64,000 nucleotides of DNA. It comes from Sphingomonas quercus. GTDB lineage: Bacteria > Pseudomonadota > Alphaproteobacteria > Sphingomonadales > Sphingomonadaceae. Under the pieces are notes generated by a model. The model had not been told where the DNA came from. It was given only the letters and a program-made list of their open reading frames with translations, and did no database searches. Shown here one piece after another: positions 51,650 to 60,667 of this stretch (its first letter is position 1; each line of letters starts with the position of its first letter). The DNA lies in contig NZ_JAHKRT010000003.1 in assembly GCF_018863195.1 (NCBI RefSeq), positions 491,628 to 555,627 of the forward strand. Direction: 5' to 3'. The translations under genes were made by a program, and so were the position numbers.

Positions 51650-52855
51650 TCAGGCCGCCTGGCCGAGGATGAGTTTTGCCTCTTCGTTGACGCCGCGTTT
51701 GAGGCCGAGGAGGTAGCCATTGGCGAAGCCGTAGGATTGCAGGCTCTTGGGGTCGTCGGGGTGGCGGGGATTGTGGTCGGGCAGGATCGTTCCGGCATAG
51801 CCGGTGTCGCGCAGCAGGCGGGTGATGTTGTAGTAATTGATGTCGCCCATATCGAGGAACACTTCCTGGAAGTCGTTCTGGCCGCCGATGATGTTGCGCA
51901 TGTGGACCTGGGTGACCTTGTTGCGTTCGAGCAGGTAACGCATGATCTCGAGCTGGTCGTTCGGGTTCTTGAACGATTCCCCGCCGACGCCGGCGCAGTA
52001 GGACAGCGCGTTATGCGGATCGTCGACCATCGCCACATAGCGCTTGAGGCCGTTGGCGAAGTCGGCATCATAGTTGGTCACGCCGAGATAGCCGGCGGGC
52101 AGGCCGCCCGGATCGAACGGATGCAGCGACATCCGCACCTTGTACTGGCGCGCGACGGGGATGATGTCCTTCAGGAAGATCTCGATCCGCGCCCAATATT
52201 CCTCCAGCGAGACGACCCCGGCATAATCGGGCGGCAGCGTCCGCCAGTTGGCCGGCAGGGTGAAGCCGTTATGGGTCGCCCCGCCGCGCACCACCGCGCG
52301 CTTGTTGCGCTGCTGCGGGATCATGCACCAGTGATAGCTGATCGAGGTGACGCCGGCCTCGCTGCACTTGCGGATATTGTCCTTCAGCCGATCCAGCCAG
52401 CGGCGGCGATCGTCATTGGTCTTCATGATGATGAACGCCGAATCCATGCGCACGCATTCGAGGACCATGTCCATCTTGCGGCAATCATCCTGCATCCGCT
52501 TCAGCGCATCGCCGTCCCATGGGCCAAGCTCCTCGACGCTGCGCTCGCTCGGCACCGGCTGGCCGACGACCTGGGCGAGGTTGCGGCTGGCGGTGATCGT
52601 CACCAGGTTGGCGCCGTAGCGCTTGAAGAACTCCAGGCTCTTCCTGTCGGTCGGCGCGTCGCCGGCAACGCTGTGATAATCGCCGCCCAGGTTGAAGCCC
52701 TCGTTCACGCGCACCTTAAGATCCGCAAACACCTGCCCCGGACCAAGACGCCCGACCCGGCGCGACGGCTGCGCGGCAGCAAGCGCCGGCATGCCCGCCG
52801 CAAGGCCCACACCCGCCGCGCCGAGAATGCTCCTGCCAAATTCCCGCCTGTCCAT
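51650..52855 (-). CDS. Tat-exported mannonate dehydratase-like protein (UxuA fold)
   Basis: The 401-aa protein begins with a twin-arginine signal (MDRREFGRSILGAAGVGLAA), then a TIM barrel. Near the end are QVHMRNIIGG and DMGDINYYNITRLLRDTGYA with ILPDHNPRHPDD, matching UxuA. Mannonate dehydratase converts D-mannonate to 2-keto-3-deoxygluconate, normally in the cytoplasm, so export is unusual and the true substrate may differ. A second such gene begins at 63791. It lies next to the PQQ dehydrogenase and a LysR regulator. Confidence 0.8.
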   Translation of the reverse strand: MDRREFGRSILGAAGVGLAAGMPALAAAQPSRRVGRLGPGQVFADLKVRVNEGFNLGGDYHSVAGDAPTDRKSLEFFKRYGANLVTITASRNLAQVVGQPVPSERSVEELGPWDGDALKRMQDDCRKMDMVLECVRMDSAFIIMKTNDDRRRWLDRLKDNIRKCSEAGVTSISYHWCMIPQQRNKRAVVRGGATHNGFTLPANWRTLPPDYAGVVSLEEYWARIEIFLKDIIPVARQYKVRMSLHPFDPGGLPAGYLGVTNYDADFANGLKRYVAMVDDPHNALSYCAGVGGESFKNPNDQLEIMRYLLERNKVTQVHMRNIIGGQNDFQEVFLDMGDINYYNITRLLRDTGYAGTILPDHNPRHPDDPKSLQSYGFANGYLLGLKRGVNEEAKLILGQAA

Positions 52856-53085
52856 CTCACCTTCCCCTGATTATCATTTTCGCCTGAATCTTCCGCTTTA
52901 CTTGTCCAAGCTATTGGAGGTCAGCCCAGCATATCTCTGATCGAATAGGCGGGCACGGCCGTCAAACGCATACAATCATGCGGCCGGAGCCTTGCTGATG
53001 GGGCATGCCGCGTGTAACATGTTGCCTGACGGCCGCTAATGCCCGACAAATCAGCGCCCGCTTTTCCGTCTCCGTGTTGTGGAGA

Positions 53086-54006
53086 CTAGTGCTTCATCTT
53101 GCTGTACTTGATAACCTTGCTCCAGAAATTCTCGGCCGCCTGGCTCTGGCGATGCCGCGGGCGGATAAGGCGGATTTCCGTCGCGATGTCCGACCGGGCA
53201 TCGCCTACGGGCACGAGCCGACCGGCGGCGATGTCATCCTGGGCAAGCAGGCGCGGTATCCAGGCCACGCCGCGCCCATCCCTGGCCATTGCCGCCAGCA
53301 CCATTGAAGAAGGCGAAGCGAAGACCTGGTCGAGATTGACGTTCAGCCGACTATTGTTGCGCACCGTCTCGATGATACGAAACAGACCGGATTCGCGTGT
53401 ATAGTTGAGGAACCTGACCGGCCTGTTCTCGGTCCCTGGCAGCTTGAACAAGGGCGCTCCGGTGGCATCCGGCGCAGATAATGCGACGAGCGGATCGTCA
53501 TCCATCTGCGCAGTGAGAAACTCGGACGTGTCGAGCGGAGTCCTGACATCTTCATGATGATGACACAGCACGAAATGGACTTCGCCGTGCAGCAGCGAGC
53601 GCTCGCAGGCCGTCAGCGTATCGACGGAGAGCACCATCGACTGCAGCGGATCGCCGGCCTCCAGCCCCCTGATCCACGAGGAGAAATAGGCCTGGGAGAG
53701 CGCCGGCGTCGACGCGAAGCGGACTTCCGTCTTGCTGCTGGCGGCTGCTTCGCGCACTTCCATGCGCGCAGCGTTGATGCGCAGCAACAACGCCTCGCTG
53801 AGCGGCCGGAACCGCTCGCCGGCGGTCGTCAGGGTCAATTTATGCGAGCCGCGCACCAGCAGCGGCGTTCCCATCCAGCTTTCCAGCGCCTGTATCCGCC
53901 GGCTGAAGGCCGGCTGGCTGAGTTCCCTGCGGTCTGCCGCCCGCGAAAAACCGCCTTCCTCCAGCAACAGGAGATAATCTTCTAGCCATTCGACATCCAC
54001 GCGCAT
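53086..54006 (-). CDS. LysR-family transcriptional regulator
   Basis: The 306-aa protein has the N-terminal winged HTH (WLEDYLLLLEEGGFSRAADR, ELSQPAFSRRIQALESWMG) and a periplasmic-binding-like effector domain. The start at 54006 fits the family. It lies upstream of the mannonate-dehydratase-like gene on the same strand with 230 bp between, so it is a candidate regulator of that gene and of the sugar dehydrogenase. Its effector is unknown. Confidence 0.85.
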   Translation of the reverse strand: MRVDVEWLEDYLLLLEEGGFSRAADRRELSQPAFSRRIQALESWMGTPLLVRGSHKLTLTTAGERFRPLSEALLLRINAARMEVREAAASSKTEVRFASTPALSQAYFSSWIRGLEAGDPLQSMVLSVDTLTACERSLLHGEVHFVLCHHHEDVRTPLDTSEFLTAQMDDDPLVALSAPDATGAPLFKLPGTENRPVRFLNYTRESGLFRIIETVRNNSRLNVNLDQVFASPSSMVLAAMARDGRGVAWIPRLLAQDDIAAGRLVPVGDARSDIATEIRLIRPRHRQSQAAENFWSKVIKYSKMKH

Positions 54007-54558
54007 CCCCTCCGACGCTGTCGCACTCCGCGCCTCGGGAATTACCCTAGACTCCACCAGAGCGGCGCGGCGGCGTTGACCTTTGGCTGGCGACCGGGAT
54101 GATGAGGGCAAAATGCCGTGCCGAACTCATCGCCCGCGCCACGCCTGTTGCGGCACGATTTTACAATGTCTCCGCTGGTCGAGACGCTGACTATACGTAA
54201 GCGGAGGCTGCCGTTAGGATCGTGGTCATGGCTTGACTGGCGGATCGTCGCAGACGAACGATGTCGATCATTTTTCTATCCTCTCACCTGCGAGCACGTA
54301 GCACCGTGCTTCTTGGCAAAGCTTAGAAAGCCGCTCTCGGGAATCGGAGGAAAAACAGATATGGGACATCCTTCTGTTATCGCACGATTTTATTCCAGCG
54401 GGCGGCGCATGCGAGCTTTGCCGGCATCGCAGGAGATTGCGCAGAGTGCGGAAATCCGCACAATCGACATGCCCGTCCCCGATCGAATGGGGCATGGATG
54501 CATGTCCTCCTTCGGGGCGCGGTGGCAGACGGCGGCGTTTCCTTCAGACTATAGTTGA
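54007..54558. other. Intergenic region before the dctB-dctD pair
   Basis: About 550 bp, less GC-rich than neighbours. A 146-codon frame (54118-54558) exists but is Arg/Ser-rich, lacks a ribosome binding site and looks non-coding. Promoters for lysR and dctB must lie here. No palindrome could be assigned. Confidence 0.4.
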
Positions 54559-56328
54559 ATGATGCTCCGCTCCCCCGAAATAGCTCTTGGCCGGTCCCGT
54601 GCCGCGCGGCGCCGGTTGCTGCTCGTCGCCATCACCTATGTCATGCTCGTCGCCGCGATCATCTGGGGCGGCAATCGCTGGGCCAGCGCGCATGCCACCG
54701 AACAGGCCCTGCGCCTGGCGCAATCGAGCGCGGCGGGACGCGCCTCTTTGCTGATCAGCGAACTTCAGAAATATCGGCTGATGCCGATCGTGCTCGGCGA
54801 GTATCCGGACGTCCACACCACCCTCGCCTCGCCCGGCGGCGCGACCGCCGCGCGCCTCAACGACAAGCTGGAACAGATCGCCCGCATGATCGGCAGCTCG
54901 GCGCTCTACCTGCTCGACAGGAACGGGCGCACCATCGCCGCCAGCAACGCGCATCTGCCGACCAGCTTCATCGGGCAGAATTATGCCTTCCGTCCATATT
55001 TCACGGTGTCGCGGGAAAAGGGCACGGCGGAATTCTTCGGCCTCGGCACGGTGAGCGCCCAGCCCGGTCTCTATTTCGCGCGGGCCGTCAGCGATGCCCG
55101 GCATTCGGGCGTGATCGTCGTGAAGTTCGGCTTCGACACGGTGGAGAGGGCGTGGGCGTCGGCCACCGAGCCGGCGTTCGTCACCGACGCCGACGGCGTC
55201 GTGCTGATCACCAACCGCCCGGCGTGGCGCTTTCACACCACTCGCAGCCTTCGGCCCGGCCGGCTGGCCGAGATGCGCAACACCCGCCAGTTCGGCAGCG
55301 CCGTGCTGTCTCCGCTCCGCATCGGGCCGGAGGCGGCCGAGCTGATGGCGTTGGAGAGCGACGAGCCGGCCCATTATGCACGCGCCAACGTCGCCGTGCC
55401 GGTCGCCGGCTGGACGCTGACCGCGCTGGAGCCGATCCGGCCGATCCGCTCCGCTTACCTGGCGACGGCGCGACTGGCGACGATCGCCGCCACCGTGTTC
55501 CTGGCGCTGCCCTTGTTCCTGTGGCTGCGCGCGCGGGAACGCGCCGATCTCGCCGCCGTCACCCGCGTCGAACTGAAGGAACAGGTGGCGTTGCGCACCG
55601 AGGAGCTTGAACGCACCCAGATGCATTTCCGCGAGGCGCGCGAGGGGCTGGCCCACGCCAATCGGCTGGGCTCGATCGGGCAGATCACTGCCGCGATCGC
55701 CCACGAGATCAACCAGCCGGTCTCCGCGATCCGGTCATTCTCGGAGAATGCCGGGGAGCTGCTCCGCCAGGGCGATTGCGAACGCGCGCTCGCCAATCTC
55801 GGCACGATCAGCGAGCTGACGGCGCGGATCGGCGCGATCACGATGGAGCTGCGCTCCTATGCCCGCCGCGGCTCAGGCGAGCTTCGCCGCACCCCGCTGG
55901 AGGCGGCGATCGATGGCGCCTTGCTGTTCACCGGCCACAAGCTGCGCCACGCCGGCATCGTGCTGGAGCGCGACGGCAACACTGCCGTCGAGGTGCTGGC
56001 CGATCCGCTGCGGCTCGAACAGATCCTCGTCAACCTGCTGCATAACGCCCTTGAGGCGTTCGAGGAGGAGCGCCCGGCGCGCCTGCTGCTGTCGGTGGCG
56101 GAATGCGGCGAGATGGTCGAGCTGGTGCTCCACGACACCGGCACCGGCATCGCCGCCGAGGTCGCCGACACGCTGTTCACCCCTTTCACCACCTCCAAGC
56201 CGGCCGGCCTCGGCCTCGGGCTCGGCATCGCGCGCGACATCGCCCGCGAATTCGGCGGCGAGCTGGAGGTCATCGAGGCGCGTCCACCCTGGCGCACCGC
56301 CTTTCGGCTGAGGCTGATGCGCGCATGA
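54559..56328 (+). CDS. dctB: DctB-type sensor histidine kinase
   Basis: The 589-aa protein has a membrane helix at about 20-37, a periplasmic double-Cache-like sensor (40-295) and a second helix (about 303-322). A HisKA domain follows with His382 (AAIAHEINQPVSAIRSFSEN), then an ATPase domain with N box LVNLLHNALEAFEEE, G1 DTGTGI and G2 GLGLGLGIARDI. The layout matches DctB, a sensor of C4-dicarboxylates. Its stop overlaps the dctD start (ATGA), so kinase and regulator are made together. Confidence 0.9.
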   Translation: MMLRSPEIALGRSRAARRRLLLVAITYVMLVAAIIWGGNRWASAHATEQALRLAQSSAAGRASLLISELQKYRLMPIVLGEYPDVHTTLASPGGATAARLNDKLEQIARMIGSSALYLLDRNGRTIAASNAHLPTSFIGQNYAFRPYFTVSREKGTAEFFGLGTVSAQPGLYFARAVSDARHSGVIVVKFGFDTVERAWASATEPAFVTDADGVVLITNRPAWRFHTTRSLRPGRLAEMRNTRQFGSAVLSPLRIGPEAAELMALESDEPAHYARANVAVPVAGWTLTALEPIRPIRSAYLATARLATIAATVFLALPLFLWLRARERADLAAVTRVELKEQVALRTEELERTQMHFREAREGLAHANRLGSIGQITAAIAHEINQPVSAIRSFSENAGELLRQGDCERALANLGTISELTARIGAITMELRSYARRGSGELRRTPLEAAIDGALLFTGHKLRHAGIVLERDGNTAVEVLADPLRLEQILVNLLHNALEAFEEERPARLLLSVAECGEMVELVLHDTGTGIAAEVADTLFTPFTTSKPAGLGLGLGIARDIAREFGGELEVIEARPPWRTAFRLRLMRA

Positions 56329-57674
56329 TCAATCGCGAACTTCGCCGCGTGCTGTTCGTCGACGACGATCCGATGGTGCGCGCCGCCAATCTCCAGACGC
56401 TCGCCCTCGCCAATCTCGACGCGGAGGCGCATGCCGATGCTGCCTCGGCTCTGGCCTGCGTCGACAAGGATTTCCCCGGCGTCATCATCACCGATGTGCG
56501 TATGCCGGGAATGGACGGGCTGGCGCTGTTCCGCCGCCTCAAGGCCGTCGATCCGGAGCTGCCGGTGATCCTCGTCACCGGCCATGGCGACGTGCCGATG
56601 GCCGTCTCGGCGCTGAAGGACGGCGTATGGGATTTCCTGACCAAGCCCTTTGCCTCCGACCAGCTCGTCGCGAGCACGCGCCGCGCGCTGATGGCGCGGC
56701 GGCTGGTGCTGGAGAACCGCGCGCTGCGCACCGCGGCGGAGGTCGCCGCCGACGGCGATCCGCTGGTCGGCGAGACTCCGGTGATGATCCAGTTACGCAA
56801 GACGCTGCGTCAGCTCGCCGCCACCAATGTTGACGTGCTGATCGAGGGCGAGACGGGCACCGGCAAGGAACTCGTCGCGACATTGCTGCATCGCTGGAGC
56901 GGGCGGCGCGGGCGCCCGTTCCTGACCTTCGATTGCGGCGCCCTGCCGCTGCCGCTCGCCCAGAGCGAACTGTTCGGCCATCGCGACGGCGTCATCCCGG
57001 GGCTCAGGCTGTCGCGCACCGGCCGTATCGAGGCGGCGGACGGCGGCACCCTGTTCCTCGACGCGCTGGATGCGATGCCGCTGGAGTTGCAGGCCGGCAT
57101 GTTGCGCGTGCTCGAGGAACGCGAGGTGACGCCACTCGGCAGCGATCACCCCTATACCGTCGACGTGCGGTTCGTTGCCGCCGTCGCCAGGCCCGCGGGC
57201 CAGCTCGTCTCGCGCGGGGCATTGCGCGAGGATCTCTTCTTCCGGCTGGACACAGTCCGCCTGCATCTGCCGCCATTACGGGATCGGCGCGACGATATCC
57301 CGCTGCTGTTCGCGCATCTGCTGGAGCAGGCGGCGAAGCGCTATCGCCTGCCGCAACCCGAGCTCGACGTCGAATCCCGCACCTATCTGCTGAGCCATGA
57401 CTGGCCCGGCAATGTCCGCGAGCTCGCCCATTATGCGGAGCGCCTTGTCCTGGAGGTGAAGACGACGCCGCCGACATGCAGCACGCTGACTCTGCCGGAA
57501 CGCACGCGGCGCTTTGAGGCTGAGGCGATCCGCACCGCGCTCGCCTCCCAAGGCGGCGACGTGCGCGCCGCGATCAAGGAACTCGGCATCCCGCGCAAGA
57601 CATTCTACGACAAGCTGTCGCGCTACGGCATCCTGCCGCGCGACTTCCGCCGCGGGGAGGAGCGCGAGCCCTAG
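56325..57674 (+). CDS. dctD: DctD-type response regulator with AAA+ domain lacking GAFTGA
   Basis: The 449-aa protein has a receiver domain (acidic VDDD at 12-15, phospho-acceptor Asp57, Lys107). An AAA+ domain follows with Walker A GETGTGKE (175-182), and a Fis-type HTH sits at the end (FEAEAIRTALASQGGDVRAA). The GAFTGA motif needed to contact sigma-54 reads GVIPGL (222-227), and Walker B LFLDE is LFLDA (Asp246, Ala247). So ATP hydrolysis and sigma-54 activation are doubtful. It is coupled to dctB and may act as a sigma-54-independent regulator. Confidence 0.85.
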   Translation: MINRELRRVLFVDDDPMVRAANLQTLALANLDAEAHADAASALACVDKDFPGVIITDVRMPGMDGLALFRRLKAVDPELPVILVTGHGDVPMAVSALKDGVWDFLTKPFASDQLVASTRRALMARRLVLENRALRTAAEVAADGDPLVGETPVMIQLRKTLRQLAATNVDVLIEGETGTGKELVATLLHRWSGRRGRPFLTFDCGALPLPLAQSELFGHRDGVIPGLRLSRTGRIEAADGGTLFLDALDAMPLELQAGMLRVLEEREVTPLGSDHPYTVDVRFVAAVARPAGQLVSRGALREDLFFRLDTVRLHLPPLRDRRDDIPLLFAHLLEQAAKRYRLPQPELDVESRTYLLSHDWPGNVRELAHYAERLVLEVKTTPPTCSTLTLPERTRRFEAEAIRTALASQGGDVRAAIKELGIPRKTFYDKLSRYGILPRDFRRGEEREP

Positions 57675-57676
57675 GG

Positions 57677-59188
57677 TCAGCGACGGCCGAACAGCATCGT
57701 CACGTTGATCCGCCGGTTGCGATCGCCGGGCTTGAAGCGGAAGGCGTCGGTGGCGTGGAACAGGCCGGAATCGAAGATCACCGCCCGGTTCTCGCGATAG
57801 ACGGTCTTCACCCGGTTGGCCCGCGTCTCGGCAAGGAACGCCATCGCGCCATCGGCGTCATCATTATAATCCGCGAAGCCCCAGTCGGCCGGCGCGCATC
57901 TGTCCCAGAAGATCAGCCCGCCGCTGTCCGGGTCGAGATTGGCGGCGTCGGGCGTGATCCAGAAATTGACGTTGATGGCGGCATCGTCGGCGTGGACATG
58001 CGTGCCGGTGCCCGACTGGTCATAGCGGAACGCCCAGAGATAGCGCAGCCGATGGGCGGCGAAGATGCGCGGAAAGCTCGCCTGCATTTCCTCCGCCACC
58101 TGCGCCAGCAACGGGCAGGCGAACCCGGTCTCCGGGAACGCGCCGCGATAACCGGCCGCATAGGCGCGGCGCCAGATCGCCGAGCCCCAGCAGAAGCGCT
58201 GCAAACCCGCCAGCGCCGGTGGCGTGAGCAAGCCGTCGATCACCACATTATGAGGGTCCGCCGCCAGCCACGCGCATTCCGCCGCCACGGCATTGCCCGG
58301 ATCGATCGCCGCCCCGGCCAGCCGCTCGCCGCCGTCGATCACAAGCGTGTCGCCAAAGGCAATGCGCGCCGATTGCATGAAGGACGCGAACGCCTCGGCC
58401 ACGCGCCAGTCCTCGCAGAGCGCCTTGCCGCGATTGTTGAGGGCGGCAACGAAGTCCGGCTTGCGGGCGATCGCGCGGCCATAGCAGGCGAGCGCCGGCG
58501 CGATCTCGCCGGCCTCGTGCAGGGCGAGGCCGCGATTATTCCAGGCATCGGCAAGGGACGGATCGAGCGCCAGTGCCCGGTCATAGGCGGTGAGTGCTGC
58601 TGGCCGGTCGCGCGTTTCGGCCAGGGCGACGCCGCGATTATTGTGAATCTCGGCCGATCCCGGCCGCAGCGCCAGCGCCCGGTCATAGCTGGCGATCGCG
58701 TCCTCAGGCCGGCGCAGGTCGCGCAGCACGTTGCCGTGATTGTTGAGCGTCTCGACATCGTGGGGCGCGCGTTCCAGCGCGCTGTCCAGCGCGGCAAGTG
58801 CTTCCTCCGGCCGCCCAAGGCTCCACAGCAAAGAGCCGCGCGCCTTCAGGGCCTCGAGGTCGCCGGGCGCCAGGGTCAGCACCCGGTCGAACACCGCCAG
58901 CGATTCCTCGACGCGACCGGCATCGAGCAGCGCGGCGGCAAGAGCGCGATGGGCCTGGGGATCGTCCGGCAGGAGCGCGGCCGCCCGGCGATACGCGTCG
59001 AGCGCCTCGGCGAACCGCCCTGCGGCGCCGAGCAATGCGCCGAGGTTCAGCCAGCCCGCGGCGACATCCGGCCGGAGGCGCACCGCCTTGCCGAGATGAT
59101 CGATCGCCGCATCCACATGGCCCTGCTGAGCCTTGAGCACGCCCAATGAGAAGCGGGCGGCATAATCCTCCGGCGCCGCCCGCAGCAC
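57677..59188 (-). CDS. TPR protein with C-terminal 2OG-Fe(II) oxygenase domain
   Basis: The 503-aa protein has about seven TPR repeats (1-280; for example AIDHLGKAVRLRPDVAAGWL, ALTAYDRALALDPSLADAWN). A putative 2-oxoglutarate/Fe(II) oxygenase domain follows: HVHADDAAINVNFWI (HxD), then GLFHATDAFRF and NRRINVTMLF. TPR-coherent sequence continues upstream of the first GTG (ALDHHRRGELGAAERGYAAV) back to 59270, with no ATG, GTG or TTG in that stretch. The real start may be a CTG right after the DJ-1 stop. Targets are unknown. Confidence 0.8.
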   Translation of the reverse strand: MLRAAPEDYAARFSLGVLKAQQGHVDAAIDHLGKAVRLRPDVAAGWLNLGALLGAAGRFAEALDAYRRAAALLPDDPQAHRALAAALLDAGRVEESLAVFDRVLTLAPGDLEALKARGSLLWSLGRPEEALAALDSALERAPHDVETLNNHGNVLRDLRRPEDAIASYDRALALRPGSAEIHNNRGVALAETRDRPAALTAYDRALALDPSLADAWNNRGLALHEAGEIAPALACYGRAIARKPDFVAALNNRGKALCEDWRVAEAFASFMQSARIAFGDTLVIDGGERLAGAAIDPGNAVAAECAWLAADPHNVVIDGLLTPPALAGLQRFCWGSAIWRRAYAAGYRGAFPETGFACPLLAQVAEEMQASFPRIFAAHRLRYLWAFRYDQSGTGTHVHADDAAINVNFWITPDAANLDPDSGGLIFWDRCAPADWGFADYNDDADGAMAFLAETRANRVKTVYRENRAVIFDSGLFHATDAFRFKPGDRNRRINVTMLFGRR

Positions 59189-59278
59189 GGCGGCATATCC
59201 GCGTTCGGCCGCGCCGAGTTCGCCGCGCCGATGATGGTCGAGCGCGCGGGCGAGAACCGGGGAGTTCAGCCCGGCCGC

Positions 59279-60139
59279 CTAGCGGGAGGGCCTGGCCTTG
59301 AGCGCCGCGAGCACCGCGTCGCTCAACTCGTGGTCGGAGGCCGGGTTCTGGCCGGTGATCAACTCCCGATCCACCACGACGAACGGCCTGGCGGGCGGGC
59401 CGACGCTCACCTCAGCGCCGGCGACGCGGACGACATCCTCGATATAGAAGGGCATCTTGCCGCCGAGCGCCTCTTCCTTCGGCATTTCCTCCGCCGTCGA
59501 CAGCAGGGTCATCTTGTAGCCGGCGTAGGACCATCCCGAGGCGAGCGCTTTCGCCCGGGCGGTGTCGCCCTGGACCAGCGCCTGGCGGAATGCCTTCGGG
59601 TCCTTGACGGTGGCGACGAAGGCGACCGGCGCATGGCACAGCATCGCCGTCGGCTTGCCGGCCTTGTGGAAATAATTGAGCGCCGCGCCGAGCGACCGGT
59701 CCTCCATCAGATCGACCATCGGGGCCCGGCCACCCGGCACGTAGATCGCCGCAAACTTGTCCAGCCCGCCCTTCACCACCGCATCCAGCCGCTGCGGCTT
59801 CTGGATCGAGGGATTGGTCAGCACGAATTTCAGCGCGTTCGTGAGCGCAGCCTCGTCGCCGCGAAACAGCTCGGGGGTCAGCGAAATGGCGTCAACGGCG
59901 GGCGCATTGCCGTCCGGCGTGGCGACCACGACGTCATAGCCGGCCCGGATGAAGGCCTGGGCCGGCACGGCCAGCTCGTTGAGGAAATAGCCGGTGGGGA
60001 TTTTGCGCCCGTCCTTCAGCGTCATCGCGTTGACGCTGGACGCGACCAGCAGAATGCGCCCCCTGGCGGCGTCCGCCGCGTTCGCTGGCCCGCTCAATAT
60101 CAAGGCGACGGCCAATGCTGCGAAGGTCATGGACTTCAT
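59279..60139 (-). CDS. Periplasmic DJ-1/PfpI-family protein
   Basis: The 286-aa protein has a signal peptide (SMTFAALAVALILSGPANAA) and the DJ-1/PfpI fold with nucleophile-elbow Cys168 in AMLCHAPVAF. GYFLNELAVPAQAFIRAGY and YDVVVATPDGNAP are typical start segments; KFAAIYVPGGRAPMVDL is the following strand. Family members act as chaperones, deglycases or proteases. It is immediately upstream of the TPR/oxygenase gene on the same strand and probably co-transcribed. Confidence 0.85.
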   Translation of the reverse strand: MKSMTFAALAVALILSGPANAADAARGRILLVASSVNAMTLKDGRKIPTGYFLNELAVPAQAFIRAGYDVVVATPDGNAPAVDAISLTPELFRGDEAALTNALKFVLTNPSIQKPQRLDAVVKGGLDKFAAIYVPGGRAPMVDLMEDRSLGAALNYFHKAGKPTAMLCHAPVAFVATVKDPKAFRQALVQGDTARAKALASGWSYAGYKMTLLSTAEEMPKEEALGGKMPFYIEDVVRVAGAEVSVGPPARPFVVVDRELITGQNPASDHELSDAVLAALKARPSR

Positions 60140-60578
60140 TGCCGAACCCTTTCCTGCATTTCAGCACCCATCCCCGTCTCGAGTAAAACGGCGCCATCGC
60201 GTCGACAAATATCCCGAGGAGCCGACAGGGTGCCGGGGCGACGGGCCGGCCGCCCCCCGCAGTAATTCCCTGAGCGCGGCGATCCGCGCTCCCCGTTATC
60301 CCAGTTCGCGCGAGATTCCTGTCGGACACCGTCTGACCAACGCTTGTACCGGCGGCGCCGCATAATGGCGACCTTCATTCCGCGCATAGGTTCATGAGCC
60401 AGTCAGCATGGAAAAGCGCGGCGGATATAGCTCATACTTACTCAAACACAGTCTCCCTGTCCCGACGTTGAGCGGGCTGGTTGTCGGACTGTGGCCTGGG
60501 GAGCGGCTCAACAACAGGCGGCTCCTCCGGCACATACACGTCAATGCACGTCAGGACGATCCGTCCCTGACATAGCTT

Positions 60579-60595
60579 TTGGCAAGTATTGCCAA
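60579..60595. promoter_or_regulatory. Inverted repeat TTGGCAA-GTA-TTGCCAA upstream of the TonB receptor
   Basis: A perfect 7-3-7 inverted repeat about 73 bp before the receptor start. Its size and symmetry suit a dimeric regulator. It overlaps sequence that could serve as a -35 element (TTGCCA). Confidence 0.5.
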
Positions 60596-60634
60596 GGCGA
60601 TAGTTAAATTGCGTCTGAATATTCCAAAAAGAAT

Positions 60635-60648
60635 GTCACGTAAGTGAC
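60635..60648. promoter_or_regulatory. Inverted repeat GTCAC-GTAA-GTGAC just before the TonB receptor
   Basis: A perfect 5-4-5 inverted repeat 19 bp before the receptor ATG. It may be a second operator or affect translation by forming a stem next to the ribosome binding site. Confidence 0.4.
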
Positions 60649-60667
60649 GTCATCGAGAGGGGAAGAC

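Larger units (their letters stand above)
60140..60667. other. Regulatory intergenic region before the large TonB receptor
   Basis: About 528 bp. The right half is relatively AT-rich and holds two inverted repeats (60579-60595 and 60635-60648) and a third, imperfect one (GTCAGG...CCTGAC near 60551-60571). No gene is recognised. The left half may contain the promoter of the DJ-1 operon. Confidence 0.5.

Noticed and set aside
54118..54558. 146-codon frame upstream of dctB
   Set aside because: No ribosome binding site, Arg/Ser/Pro-rich composition, ends exactly before dctB; more likely regulatory DNA.
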